A DNA stretch of 26,065 nt, from assembly GCA_021158895.1 (NCBI GenBank), contig JAGGSW010000075.1, positions 1-26,065 of the forward strand, in the 5' to 3' direction. This document shows positions 8,330-16,447 of the stretch, piece by piece (position 1 is the stretch's first letter; the number at the start of each line of letters is the position of its first letter). The position numbers and the translations under genes were made by a program. The notes beneath the pieces were generated by a model. It was not told where the DNA came from. It searched no databases and saw nothing but the letters and a program-made list of their open reading frames with translations. The stretch comes from Candidatus Odinarchaeota archaeon. GTDB lineage: Archaea > Asgardarchaeota > Baldrarchaeia > Baldrarchaeales > DXJG01.

Positions 8330-8872
8330 TTATCCATGTTGGCTTTTTTCTCCAAATATTTCATAGTGTACTACTTTTTCTAACGGCATTCTTGGCCTTG
8401 GAGCTGGGCTTTCAGCAGGTCTGCCGATGGGAATAATAGCAACTGGCCGAATATCTCGTGGAAGTTTCAATATTTTTTTAGCTTCATCCTCTCTGAATGC
8501 TCCGACCCAACATGTACCGTAGCCAAGCGCATAAGCTGCAAGCAACATGTTTTGGATAGCTGCTGCTGTATCTTGAATGCAGTAAAGAGTTCTTCCTCGT
8601 TCACCATAACCACTACCTGACCGCTCTAAGTTCGCACAAACTACCACAACTACGGGCGCTTCAACAATAAATGTTTGGTTTAGTGCTGCTCGAGCTAGTT
8701 GGCGTTTCCTTTCTTTGTCGCGAACTACAATAAATTCCCAACTTTGAAGATTCCCTGCACTGGGAGCGTGAATGGCAGCATCTAATATTTTTTTGAGATC
8801 TTCTTCGTTTACTGGGTCTGGTTTAAATGCCCTAATGCTTCTTCTACCTTTAATACATTCAAATACATCCAT
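8330..8872 (-). CDS. Nitroreductase-family FMN oxidoreductase
   Basis: The 180-residue protein has the nitroreductase FMN signature: GRRSIRAFKPDPV near the N-terminus, APSAGNLQSWEFIVV (phosphate/FMN contacts), DTAAAIQNMLLAAYALGYGTCWVGAF, and the late IPIGRPAE. Members are homodimeric NAD(P)H-dependent flavin enzymes; the substrate cannot be predicted. ATG at 8872 is favoured by GGTGAGG at 8879-8885; a GTG at 8884 would remove that site from the leader. It lies directly downstream of the carbonic-anhydrase-like gene and is probably co-transcribed with it and the CBS gene. Confidence 0.88.
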   Translation of the reverse strand: MDVFECIKGRRSIRAFKPDPVNEEDLKKILDAAIHAPSAGNLQSWEFIVVRDKERKRQLARAALNQTFIVEAPVVVVVCANLERSGSGYGERGRTLYCIQDTAAAIQNMLLAAYALGYGTCWVGAFREDEAKKILKLPRDIRPVAIIPIGRPAESPAPRPRMPLEKVVHYEIFGEKSQHG

Positions 8873-8885
8873 TTTTATCCTCACC

Positions 8886-9395
8886 TTACGCCCTCAGCAT
8901 CTTACAATATACTAATGCTTTCTCTCTAATAGTTTTTAGTGAATTTTTAAGATTAATAATATCTCCTTCTCTTATTTCCCTAACTACTTTTGCTGGTATG
9001 CCAGCAACAACAGTGCCCTCATTAATTTTGGTTTTAGGTGGAACCACTGAGCCAGCAGCAACTATGCTATTATCACCTATTTTTGCGTTATCCAATATAA
9101 TTGCTCCTATACCGATCAGAACATTGTCTCCAATATTACACGAATGTAAAATAGCTCCGTGGCTGATTAGCGTCTCTTTTCCTATGTTAGATCCTTCAAC
9201 GAAACAATTTTCAAGGATAGCTGAGTTTTCATTCACATAGACCTCTTTACTGTCCCCTTTCAAAATAGACCCGAACCAAACACTTACACCGCTCATTAAT
9301 TTAACTTCTCCGAGGAGAGTTGCATTGGGCGCCACGAAAAGAGCCCTTTTTATGTCAGGTGACTTATTCTTGTAAGGTACAATCAATATTGACAC
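8886..9395 (-). CDS. Gamma-carbonic-anhydrase-like left-handed beta-helix protein with altered metal site
   Basis: Hexapeptide repeats (for example IGDNVLIGIGAII, IGDNSIVAAGSVV) place this 169-residue protein in the YrdA/PaaY/gamma-CA group of trimeric left-handed beta-helix proteins. Two of the three zinc-ligand histidines are present (ISHGAILHSC, His79 and His84). The first ligand, 19 residues after the RGD-like aspartate in the family, is Glu67 here, and RGD itself is KGD (46-48). The start is GTG 9395 or, with better spacing from GAGGTG, TTG 9386. CBS is 13 bases upstream. It may not be a working carbonic anhydrase. Confidence 0.82.
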   Translation of the reverse strand: MSILIVPYKNKSPDIKRALFVAPNATLLGEVKLMSGVSVWFGSILKGDSKEVYVNENSAILENCFVEGSNIGKETLISHGAILHSCNIGDNVLIGIGAIILDNAKIGDNSIVAAGSVVPPKTKINEGTVVAGIPAKVVREIREGDIINLKNSLKTIREKALVYCKMLRA

Positions 9396-9408
9396 ACCTC
9401 GTTGCTTA

Positions 9409-9855
9409 TTACTTTAGGAATTTCCTCATATGTGGAGGAAGAGTTTCTTCGGCTAAGGCTTTTTTTAAAATATTGATTACCAAAGGCTCCCATCTTACGA
9501 CATCAAATAAGGTTACGATACCTACTAGTTTTCCCTTTTCAACTATTGGAAGTTTTTTAATCCTCTTCAGTATCAAAAGCTTAGCGGCATCTTCTAACGT
9601 CATACTTGGCGATCCTGTTATGAGAGGAGAGGACATTATTTCTTCTATTCTAGTTTTTTGTGGATCTCTTCCTTCGACCACAATTTTCTTTAAAACATCC
9701 CTTTCGGTGACAATTCCTATTGGAACCCCGCCTTTAGTTACAACTAGGCACCCTATCCCCTTTTCATTCATTATCTCGACCGCTTCTCGGACAGTTTTTC
9801 CAATTTCTATGGTTATAACATCTCTAGTCATAATGTCACTAACTTTTAGAGACAT
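9409..9855 (-). CDS. Tandem CBS-domain protein
   Basis: The 148-residue protein consists of two CBS repeats: MTRDVITIEIGKTVREAVEIM...PIGIVTERDVLKKI (about 8-62) and IMSSPLITGSPSMTLEDAAKLLI...LVGIVTLFDVVRW (about 72-125), with a short C-terminal helix. CBS pairs bind adenine nucleotides and act as energy sensors or regulators. It is the first gene of a leftward three-gene set with the gamma-CA-like and nitroreductase genes, only 13 bases apart. The start is ATG 9855 after a purine-rich GAGGGGTAAC leader. Regulation of a partner enzyme is typical for the family but no partner is shown by sequence. Confidence 0.9.
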   Translation of the reverse strand: MSLKVSDIMTRDVITIEIGKTVREAVEIMNEKGIGCLVVTKGGVPIGIVTERDVLKKIVVEGRDPQKTRIEEIMSSPLITGSPSMTLEDAAKLLILKRIKKLPIVEKGKLVGIVTLFDVVRWEPLVINILKKALAEETLPPHMRKFLK

Positions 9856-10182
9856 TGTTACCCCTCAGGCTACTTGCTTAATTTACAACATAATTAGTTC
9901 AATTATTTGTTAATATTTTTTCTTCTAGAATTTGGAAAAGACTCTGTAAACAAACTCTGTTTTAAAAAGTCAGTAAGAAAGGGCTTCATATTATTATTAA
10001 AAAACAGCAACCCTGATCACATTTTTGAATAATTTGATTTTCTATAGTCTTGGATGTCTTCAAAATTTTACTATTAGGCAGAAAACCCTAGGCACTGTTA
10101 TCAGAATTTTTAAAAAGTTATGAAATCTTATCAAAATTACAGTCTCGCAATACTATAAAATGCCGGAAAGGAGAGGAATAAT
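9856..10182. other. Intergenic region between divergent CBS and GAPDH genes
   Basis: This is a 327-bp AT-rich divergent promoter region. For GAPDH, AAAGGAGAGG just before the GTG start is a good ribosome-binding site, and AATACTATAAAATG around 10149-10161 is TATA-like. I see no RNA gene, no long repeat and no clear operator in it. Confidence 0.5.
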
Positions 10183-11211
10183 GTGGTTATAAGAGTAAGT
10201 GTAAACGGTTTTGGAAGAATAGGAAGAATGTTTTTCAGAGCAGCCTTGAAGGATGGATCCTTTCAAAAAAATTTTGAAATAGTTGCAATAAATGATTTAA
10301 CAGATGCGAAAACTTTAGCGTACCTTCTGAAATATGATTCTGTGCACGGAGCACTTGAAAAAGAGGTAGAATATAGGGAAGATGCCCTAATAGTTGATGG
10401 AAAAGAAATAAAAGTTTTAAGAATACCAGAACCAGAAAAACTTCCGTGGAAGGAACTAGATATCGATATAGTGTTGGAGTCGACTGGTCGTTTCAGAAAC
10501 AGAGAAGATGCAGAGAAACATCTTAAGGCTGGGGCGAGAAAAGTAGTTATTTCAGCCCCCGCTAAAAATCCAGACGTAACACTTGTACCAGGAGTAAATG
10601 AAAGCATATATAATCCTGACGAACATCATATAGTTTCAATGGCTTCGTGTACAACAAATTGTCTCGCTCCCATGGTAAAAGTTTTACATGAAAACTTCGG
10701 CGTGAAAAAGGGGTTTATGACCACGTGTCATGCATATACAAATGACCAAAGACTGCTGGATTTCCCTCACAAAGATTTTAGAAGAGCTAGAGCTGCAAAT
10801 CTCTCAATCATACCCACCACAACTGGAGCTGCCGTCGCAATAGGTTTAGTTCTCCCAGAACTAGCTGGAAAGTTAGATGGAATAGCTTTGAGAGTTCCAG
10901 TAGCAGATGGGTCAATAACAGACTTAGTAGCAGAACTTGAAAGCGAAGTAACAGTAGATGAAGTAAACGAAGCATACAGAAAAGCAGCAGAAGGTAAATT
11001 GAAAGGTATTCTTCAATATACGGAAGATCCAATAGTTTCTGTAGATATCATAGGAAACCCTCATTCATGCATAATAGATGGGCTGAGTACAAGAGTTCTA
11101 GGTGAAAAGGATAATATGGTAAAAGTTCTTGGCTGGTATGATAATGAATGGGGTTACTCGTGCAGGCTAGTGGATCTCTTAAAATATATGGCTCGACAAG
11201 AAAATAAATAA
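10183..11211 (+). CDS. gap: Class I (bacterial-type) glyceraldehyde-3-phosphate dehydrogenase
   Basis: The 342-residue enzyme has canonical class I signatures: NGFGRIGR (NAD-binding), INDLTD with the Asp that favours NAD over NADP, the catalytic SMASCTTNCLAP (Cys156), His183 in CHAYTNDQ, and the C-terminal WYDNEWGYSCRL. It catalyses reversible oxidative phosphorylation of glyceraldehyde-3-phosphate. Most archaea have the distant class II enzyme, so this form is best explained by transfer from bacteria, as known for some haloarchaea and uncultivated lineages. GTG 10183 is preceded by GGAGAGG at 10170-10176. An ATG two bases earlier is out of frame and closes after three codons. Its codon use is like its neighbours, so any transfer is not recent. 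Confidence 0.96.
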   Translation: MVIRVSVNGFGRIGRMFFRAALKDGSFQKNFEIVAINDLTDAKTLAYLLKYDSVHGALEKEVEYREDALIVDGKEIKVLRIPEPEKLPWKELDIDIVLESTGRFRNREDAEKHLKAGARKVVISAPAKNPDVTLVPGVNESIYNPDEHHIVSMASCTTNCLAPMVKVLHENFGVKKGFMTTCHAYTNDQRLLDFPHKDFRRARAANLSIIPTTTGAAVAIGLVLPELAGKLDGIALRVPVADGSITDLVAELESEVTVDEVNEAYRKAAEGKLKGILQYTEDPIVSVDIIGNPHSCIIDGLSTRVLGEKDNMVKVLGWYDNEWGYSCRLVDLLKYMARQENK

Positions 11212-11262
11212 TATTGATCGATCTTTTTATTTATTTTAGAACATGGAAACTAAACTTACGAT

Positions 11263-12279
11263 ATGGAGATGTCCTTGACGAGAGAATTAACGTTAAAATA
11301 CATAAAGATTAGGCCCTTAGCAGCTGAAAGTCTTGGCGTTAGATCCATGGCAACGTTTGTAAAAACTCCAGACGTAAGCATATTAATTGATGCTTCAGCG
11401 GCGCTGGGTTTTAGGTACGGGTTGGTGCCTCATCCACTTGAGTATATAGCTGTTGAGAAGGCGACAAAAGAAATTATAAGATATGCATACTATGCAGATA
11501 TCGTCACGCTGAGCCACTTACATTGGGATCATTTTAAACCATTTTTTGAAGAATACAGATATATTTGGAGCAGCAAAGAAATAGCAGAGGCAATCTACGC
11601 GGATAAAATCATTTTAGGTAAAGATTACCAAGAAAATATTAATTTTAGTCAAAGACGACGAGGCTACTCGTTTTACAAAGATGCTAGAAAAGTAGCTAAA
11701 AAAGTTGAGTTTGCGGATGGAAAATCCTATGTGTTCGGAAACACCATAATAAAGTTTTCAACTCCAGTACCACACGGAGAGGAAAACACGCCCCTAGGCT
11801 ATGTACTTATGTGTACAATAAAATATGAAGATGAAACTTTTATCCATACATCAGACGTTCAAGGACCCGTAAGTGAAAGAACACTAAATCTTATTCTAAA
11901 AGAAAAACCTGATGCAATATATGTGAGCGGCCCCCCAACCTATTTGGAAAAATACAGAATAAAAGAGGAGACACTTAGAAAAGCGAAAGAGAACCTTACT
12001 AAACTCGCAAGAAATGTACGTCTCATAATAGTAGATCACCATCTACTAAGAGATTTAGATTGGAAAATGTGGTTACAGTCAGCTGTGGGAGAAGCAAAGA
12101 TGAATAAACACGATATCATGTGTGTTTCGGAATATCTAAACAAAGAACATAGACAATTAGAGGCTAATAGACAAATGTTATACCAACAATATCCTCCATC
12201 GGAAGAATTTGAAAAATGGAAAAACCGACCAAGAGAGGAGAGGAGAAAGACAAAACCTCCAATTGACCACTGGGTTTAA
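11263..12279 (+). CDS. UPF0282 metallo-beta-lactamase-fold protein (COG2248)
   Basis: The product of 338 residues has the metal-binding motif SHLHWDH (His85, His87, Asp89, His90), a second ligand region at PHGEEN, and the HTSDVQGP segment typical of UPF0282, an archaeal metallo-beta-lactamase branch of unknown substrate. It would be a cytosolic metal-dependent hydrolase. The ATG at 11263 has no Shine-Dalgarno; CTTTTTATTTATTTT at 11222-11236 is a TATA-like element about 30 bases upstream, so a leaderless transcript is likely. ATG 11269 is the alternative start. Related members are often near nucleic-acid enzymes; here XPF and rtcB follow. Confidence 0.87.
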   Translation: MEMSLTRELTLKYIKIRPLAAESLGVRSMATFVKTPDVSILIDASAALGFRYGLVPHPLEYIAVEKATKEIIRYAYYADIVTLSHLHWDHFKPFFEEYRYIWSSKEIAEAIYADKIILGKDYQENINFSQRRRGYSFYKDARKVAKKVEFADGKSYVFGNTIIKFSTPVPHGEENTPLGYVLMCTIKYEDETFIHTSDVQGPVSERTLNLILKEKPDAIYVSGPPTYLEKYRIKEETLRKAKENLTKLARNVRLIIVDHHLLRDLDWKMWLQSAVGEAKMNKHDIMCVSEYLNKEHRQLEANRQMLYQQYPPSEEFEKWKNRPREERRKTKPPIDHWV

Positions 12280-12374
12280 AATTGTTATACAGTCCCACAA
12301 CTTATAATTATATTGTCCAATTATTATCATTTTAGTTAGTAAGCTGGAAAAATTTTAGTTTGAAGGTGTGCTAT

Positions 12375-13166
12375 TTGCAAGCAACATTGTTTGGGGAAGT
12401 TCCTTCTATTGTAATTGATGTTCATGAGACTCGAAGCGAAAGTGGAGCTGCAAATATTCTAATAAAGGTTCTTGAAAAGAATAATATCACATATAGAGTC
12501 GATCATTTACCGATAGGGGATTATCTCCTTCCAAATGAAACCGTAATAGAGAGAAAAACTGTGATGGATCTTATACACACTCTAAAGGGTTCACAAAAAG
12601 GATTACCAAGATTGGAGAAGCAAATAGAGTCCATGTCAGAAAAGTACGGTAATCCTATACTTGTCATTGAAGGAGGATTAGCTATTAGGAAAGACCCCAT
12701 AAATAAGTGTATCTACGTACCCATTAAACGTACAACAAAAAACCACTTACACTACATAGTAGTAGAAAAAAAGATAAGGTTTAGTCCAAAAGCTTACGAA
12801 GCCCTAAAACAAGAAACGGAAAAACAAGGAGTCACAGTAGTAGAGACATTTGACGCATTACATACTGCACTATTTATTTACCAAAAGTTAAAGGATATTT
12901 TAGGCAAAGAGAAAGAAAGAAAACGTAGGAAACAAGTACCGATAATTAGATTGAAGCCCAAGCTTTCAAGTGTTTCTCAACAGCAGATATTCTTTTTAGC
13001 TGGATTACCAGGCATATCGACGGTACGCGCCCAAAAAATACTAGAAGTTTTCAAAACACCAATGAAAGCCATCCAGAATGTTGATAAATGGAAACAACTT
13101 AAAGGAATAGGCCCCCAAACAATAAAAGAAATAAAGAAAATATTATACACCGAATATAGCCCGTAA
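12375..13166 (+). CDS. xpf: XPF/Mus81-family structure-specific nuclease (short, helicase-less form)
   Basis: The protein of about 263 residues has an ERCC4 nuclease domain with GDY (48-50) and ERKTVMD (59-65), matching the GDx(n)ERKxxxD active site, followed by a basic linker and tandem helix-hairpin-helix motifs (LAGLPGISTVRAQKIL and LKGIGPQTIKEIKKIL). The lack of an SF2 helicase domain is the crenarchaeal/TACK form, which cuts 3'-flaps and branched DNA and usually works with PCNA. No obvious C-terminal PCNA-binding box is seen. The frame is open from TTG 12360, but TTG 12375 is preferred: GGTGTG at 12365-12370 stands 4 bases before it, exactly as in alaS and pyrG. Confidence 0.9.
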   Translation: MQATLFGEVPSIVIDVHETRSESGAANILIKVLEKNNITYRVDHLPIGDYLLPNETVIERKTVMDLIHTLKGSQKGLPRLEKQIESMSEKYGNPILVIEGGLAIRKDPINKCIYVPIKRTTKNHLHYIVVEKKIRFSPKAYEALKQETEKQGVTVVETFDALHTALFIYQKLKDILGKEKERKRRKQVPIIRLKPKLSSVSQQQIFFLAGLPGISTVRAQKILEVFKTPMKAIQNVDKWKQLKGIGPQTIKEIKKILYTEYSP

Positions 13167-13285
13167 ATTTTTCCTAGTAGTTATTTGTCTTCTATCCGCT
13201 CTTGACTCCATGTTAAGCTCGCTTTCATTTTTACAAATACAGTATATTATGGTATTTATTGCCAAAGTTCATATTTTATTACCAA

Positions 13286-13300
13286 AAATACTTAAAAACT
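13286..13300 (+). promoter_or_regulatory. TATA-type promoter of rtcB
   Basis: AAATACTTAAAAACT, preceded by A-rich BRE-like bases, is centred about 25 bases before the rtcB ATG at 13318. That is the spacing for a leaderless archaeal transcript and argues that translation starts at 13318. Confidence 0.5.
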
Positions 13301-13317
13301 TTAAAGAAGTCGTAAAT

Positions 13318-14784
13318 ATGGTGGAGGAAATGAGTTATAAAGGACCTCTTAAAAAATTGGATGAATATGTTTGGGAAATACCGCAAAACTACAAGCCATG
13401 TATGCGAGTCCCAGCAAGGATCTTTGCAGATGAATTTTTACTAGATAAAATGAAAACAGATTTAACTTTAGAACAAGCTGCAAATATTGCATGTTTACCG
13501 GGGGTATATAAATACAGTATAGTTCTTCCGGATGGTCACCAAGGATACGGATTTCCAATAGGAGGAGTTGCAGCAAGTGATGCAGAAACAGGTGTAATTT
13601 CGCCGGGTGGAGTAGGATATGACATTAATTGCGGTGTAAGGTTAATGAGAACCAACTTGAATAAAGACGAAGTGCGTAAAGTTTTACCTGAACTTTTAGA
13701 TGCGCTATTTAGAAATATACCCAGTGGAGTTGGAAGTACCGGGAAATTAAGGTTGTCAGGTGCTGAGTTAGATGAGGCAATGCAGGGCGGTGCAAAATGG
13801 GCTGTCGAGCAGGGATATGGGTGGGATGAAGATTGGAAGCACTGCGAAGAAGAGGGAGCAATGCCAGATGCAAACCCAGACATGGTATCATCAAGAGCAA
13901 AGCAAAGAGGAAGACCCCAGCTTGGAACCTTAGGTAGTGGAAATCACTTCCTCGAAATACAATACGTAGATAAGATTTACAATCCAGAAGTAGCTAAAAG
14001 ACTTGGAATACGCGAAGAAGGACAAGTAACGGTTATGATTCATACCGGCTCCAGGGGATTTGGACATCAAGTTTGTTCTGACTATCTTAGAGTTATGGAA
14101 AGAGCAGTACATAAATATGGAATAAAACTTCCGGACAGAGAGTTGGCATGCGCACCAGCAAATAGCAAGGAAGCTGAACAATATTTCCAAGCAATGCAAT
14201 GTGCAGCTAATTTTGCCTGGGCAAACAGACAACTAATAACTCACTGGACAAGAGAATCATTCCAGAAAGTGTTTAAGAAAGATGCTGAAGACCTAGATTT
14301 ACATTTAATTTACGACGTTGCCCATAATATAGCAAAATTAGAGGAACATAGAGTTAATGGAAAAAGAGTTAAAGTCTTTGTCCATAGAAAAGGTGCTACA
14401 AGAGCATTTCCACCAGGACATAGAGACATACCAGCCGATTATCGGGAAATGGGACAGCCAGTATTAATACCAGGTAGCATGGGAACTGCTAGCTATCTAT
14501 TAATTGGAACAAAGCAGGCTATGGAGATTACATTTGGTAGTACTGCTCATGGTGCGGGACGACATTTGTCACGAGCTGCTGCAACTCGACGCTACTGGGG
14601 TTCCACCGTAAAGAAAGAGTTAGAACAAAGAGGAATATTAATTAGAGCTGCAAACATCAGAGTTGTCGCAGAAGAAGCCCCAGGCGCATACAAGGACATT
14701 GATAGAGTTGCTATGGTTAGCCATAAGGTTGGTATTGCTACTCTTGTAGCGAGAATGGTGCCAATGGGTGTTACAAAAGGTTAG
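13318..14784 (+). CDS. rtcB: RNA-splicing ligase RtcB
   Basis: The 488-residue protein shows all RtcB hallmarks: LPDGHQGYGFPIGG, GVGYDINCGVR (metal ligands Asp102 and Cys105), GSGNHFLE, HTGSRGFGHQ, and HGAGRH, whose His411 is the one guanylylated by GTP. RtcB joins 2',3'-cyclic phosphate and 5'-OH ends, sealing tRNA exons after the splicing endonuclease cuts a bulge-helix-bulge. The frame is open 36 codons upstream, but that stretch is hydrophobic, unlike the family, and contains the promoter, so ATG 13318 is the start. No archease gene is adjacent. It is directly relevant to the intron-like insert in pyrG. Confidence 0.97.
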   Translation: MVEEMSYKGPLKKLDEYVWEIPQNYKPCMRVPARIFADEFLLDKMKTDLTLEQAANIACLPGVYKYSIVLPDGHQGYGFPIGGVAASDAETGVISPGGVGYDINCGVRLMRTNLNKDEVRKVLPELLDALFRNIPSGVGSTGKLRLSGAELDEAMQGGAKWAVEQGYGWDEDWKHCEEEGAMPDANPDMVSSRAKQRGRPQLGTLGSGNHFLEIQYVDKIYNPEVAKRLGIREEGQVTVMIHTGSRGFGHQVCSDYLRVMERAVHKYGIKLPDRELACAPANSKEAEQYFQAMQCAANFAWANRQLITHWTRESFQKVFKKDAEDLDLHLIYDVAHNIAKLEEHRVNGKRVKVFVHRKGATRAFPPGHRDIPADYREMGQPVLIPGSMGTASYLLIGTKQAMEITFGSTAHGAGRHLSRAAATRRYWGSTVKKELEQRGILIRAANIRVVAEEAPGAYKDIDRVAMVSHKVGIATLVARMVPMGVTKG

Positions 14785-14876
14785 AAAACGTCGCCCAAAA
14801 CAGGAACAGTAGACAAAGATTCATTTAAATGAGTTCCGCGAAAAAACATAGTATTAAAATTGTTACTACTTATTTG

Positions 14877-15155
14877 TTACTCTTCCTCTGACTCCCATTC
14901 TTGATAATAATCCAATGCTGCCTTATATTCTTCTTCCCTTCCATCTTTTGTTACTTGAATTTTCCTTTTAAGTTCTCCTTCAACTACAATTATTTCCTCT
15001 TGTGGTGTGTGTTTTATCTTGAACGTCAGTTTGTAATCATCTTTGTCCTTTTTCGCTGGGATTGAATATCCACAATTCCTACAAACAAGTACGATTGTTC
15101 CATCTTTTTGTTTTTGAGGCACCAGCATACTTTCGCATTTTGGACAAAATTCCAT
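14877..15155 (-). CDS. RpoM/TFS-type N-terminal zinc-ribbon protein lacking the C-terminal TFIIS ribbon
   Basis: The 92-residue product begins MEFCPKCESMLVP and has one zinc ribbon, Cys4/Cys7/Cys25/Cys28, closely resembling the N-terminal ribbon of archaeal TFS and RNA polymerase subunit M/Rpb9. The family's usual C-terminal ribbon with its acidic DE catalytic tip for transcript cleavage is absent; instead there is a beta-rich charged segment ending in an acidic tail (QEWESEEE). It may be an RNA-polymerase-associated protein without cleavage activity. ATG 15155 is chosen because GGAGTGAT lies 5 bases before it; ATG 15164 would remove that site. Confidence 0.78.
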   Translation of the reverse strand: MEFCPKCESMLVPQKQKDGTIVLVCRNCGYSIPAKKDKDDYKLTFKIKHTPQEEIIVVEGELKRKIQVTKDGREEEYKAALDYYQEWESEEE

Positions 15156-15164
15156 TAATATCAC

Positions 15165-15555
15165 TCCAATGAAATGTTAATCCAAGTAACGTAGCACCTA
15201 CCAAAAGATTATTTAAAGTTTTCGTATTTCATTCTTGGAGGAATATAAAGTACCATTGTGTGCATATATAGTACTATTTAGGTCTGATACTTTATACTTA
15301 AACTAATAACACAAAACAAAACCCGTTAGAATGCATACTAGATCGGTCTAGAGGTCTTGTAGGTTCATTAACAACCTTTATCGACTTAAAATATATTTCG
15401 ACAGAGCGCGAAGAAATCAGAACAATTAGTATTAAAAGCAATCTTATTTTACTGTAATATGAATTAATGAATTAAAGCAATATCTCGTCAGTTGTCGAAT
15501 AAATGGTGGATGTTGTCGAAATACTCAAATAGTCATTAATGTTTATCAGAGAGAT
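15165..15555. promoter_or_regulatory. Intergenic region with repeated GTTGTCGAA motifs (candidate operator)
   Basis: About 390 bp without a gene lie between two divergent genes. GTTGTCGAA occurs at 15491-15499 and again at 15512-15520, a 21-bp (two helical turns) spacing. An inverted copy, TTTCGACAG, is near 15397-15405. Two small inverted repeats, CTAGA/TCTAG around a TCGG loop (near 15340-15353) and AGGTT/AACCT (15361-15377), also occur. The GTTGTCGAA pair lies just upstream of an XRE-type regulator gene, so autoregulation is a fair guess. No RNA gene was recognised here. Confidence 0.4.
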
Positions 15556-16296
15556 ATGAACTACAGGGATGATGGTTTGGAAAGGATAGCACAAAGCATA
15601 GCTGGGGAAATAATTCTCTCAGATGAACCAGGAAAGGTCATGAAGAAATGGAGGGAACTTTTCCAAATTTCTCAGAAAACCCTAGCTCAATTCCTTAACA
15701 TATCACCATCAGTGATAAGCGACTACGAAAGTGGACGACGATCATCGCCTAGAGTGGAAACCGTTAAGAAATTTGTTGAAGCACTAATAGAGATGGATGA
15801 AAGAAGAGGAGGATACGTTACGGGTGCATTAAAAAAGTTAATGTCTCCAGAAATACCCTCTGATGTTATACTTGCCATAAGAGAATTCCCTTATCCAGTT
15901 AATGCTAAAGAATTTGCAAATTATTTGGTCTGTAAAGTATATGCTTGTGAAGATATTCTGGAAAAAGAAGTTATATATGGTTACACTGCGGTAGATTCTG
16001 TGAACGCTATAATTAAGCTTTCTCCACCACAGTTGTTACGGCTATATGGTGCAACACCACGAAGAGCCGCCATTTTTACACGTGTATCAACTGGTAGATC
16101 CCCCATGACTGCAATTCGTGTAGCACAGATGACAGGAGGAAAAGCGTTAAAACCAGCAATAGTAATTCTCCACGGACTAGAAAAAATCGATCCATTGGCT
16201 ATAAAGATAGCAGAAATAGAACGAGTACCATTATTAGTATCAAGGATAGAAAGTGTAGAGGAACTAGTAAAAAAATTAAGAAGCTTTACACCCTAG
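15556..16296 (+). CDS. XRE-type HTH transcriptional regulator (COG1709-like)
   Basis: The 246-residue protein has an N-terminal Cro/CI helix-turn-helix at about residues 34-75 (ISQKTLAQFLNISPSVISDYESGRR), then a C-terminal alpha/beta domain of about 150 residues (VSTGRSPMTAIRVAQMTGGKAL, then LEKIDPLAIKIAEIERVPLL) typical of the archaeal COG1709 group, probably a ligand-sensing or dimerisation part. The target genes are unknown. ATG 15556 is preceded by AGAGAGAT. The upstream region carries repeated GTTGTCGAA motifs that could be its own operator. Confidence 0.85.
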   Translation: MNYRDDGLERIAQSIAGEIILSDEPGKVMKKWRELFQISQKTLAQFLNISPSVISDYESGRRSSPRVETVKKFVEALIEMDERRGGYVTGALKKLMSPEIPSDVILAIREFPYPVNAKEFANYLVCKVYACEDILEKEVIYGYTAVDSVNAIIKLSPPQLLRLYGATPRRAAIFTRVSTGRSPMTAIRVAQMTGGKALKPAIVILHGLEKIDPLAIKIAEIERVPLLVSRIESVEELVKKLRSFTP

Positions 16297-16447
16297 TTTC
16301 TTTTTGTTGGAATATTTCAATCCAGAGGAGTTGAATCATAAATTATTTAAGCATGAGAAATTACGATTTCGTAGATACATTATTCTAAAATAATAAAGGT
16401 ATCATTAGAAAATTTATGGCTTGATTAATCTTGAGTGGGTGTGAATC

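Noticed and set aside
13210..13317. An N-terminal extension of RtcB
   Set aside because: The 36 extra codons are hydrophobic, absent from the family and overlap the TATA element; ATG 13318 gives the normal length.
14821..14832. 12-bp palindrome TCATTTAAATGA between convergent genes
   Set aside because: It is a short AT-rich palindrome with no gene start nearby that it could control.
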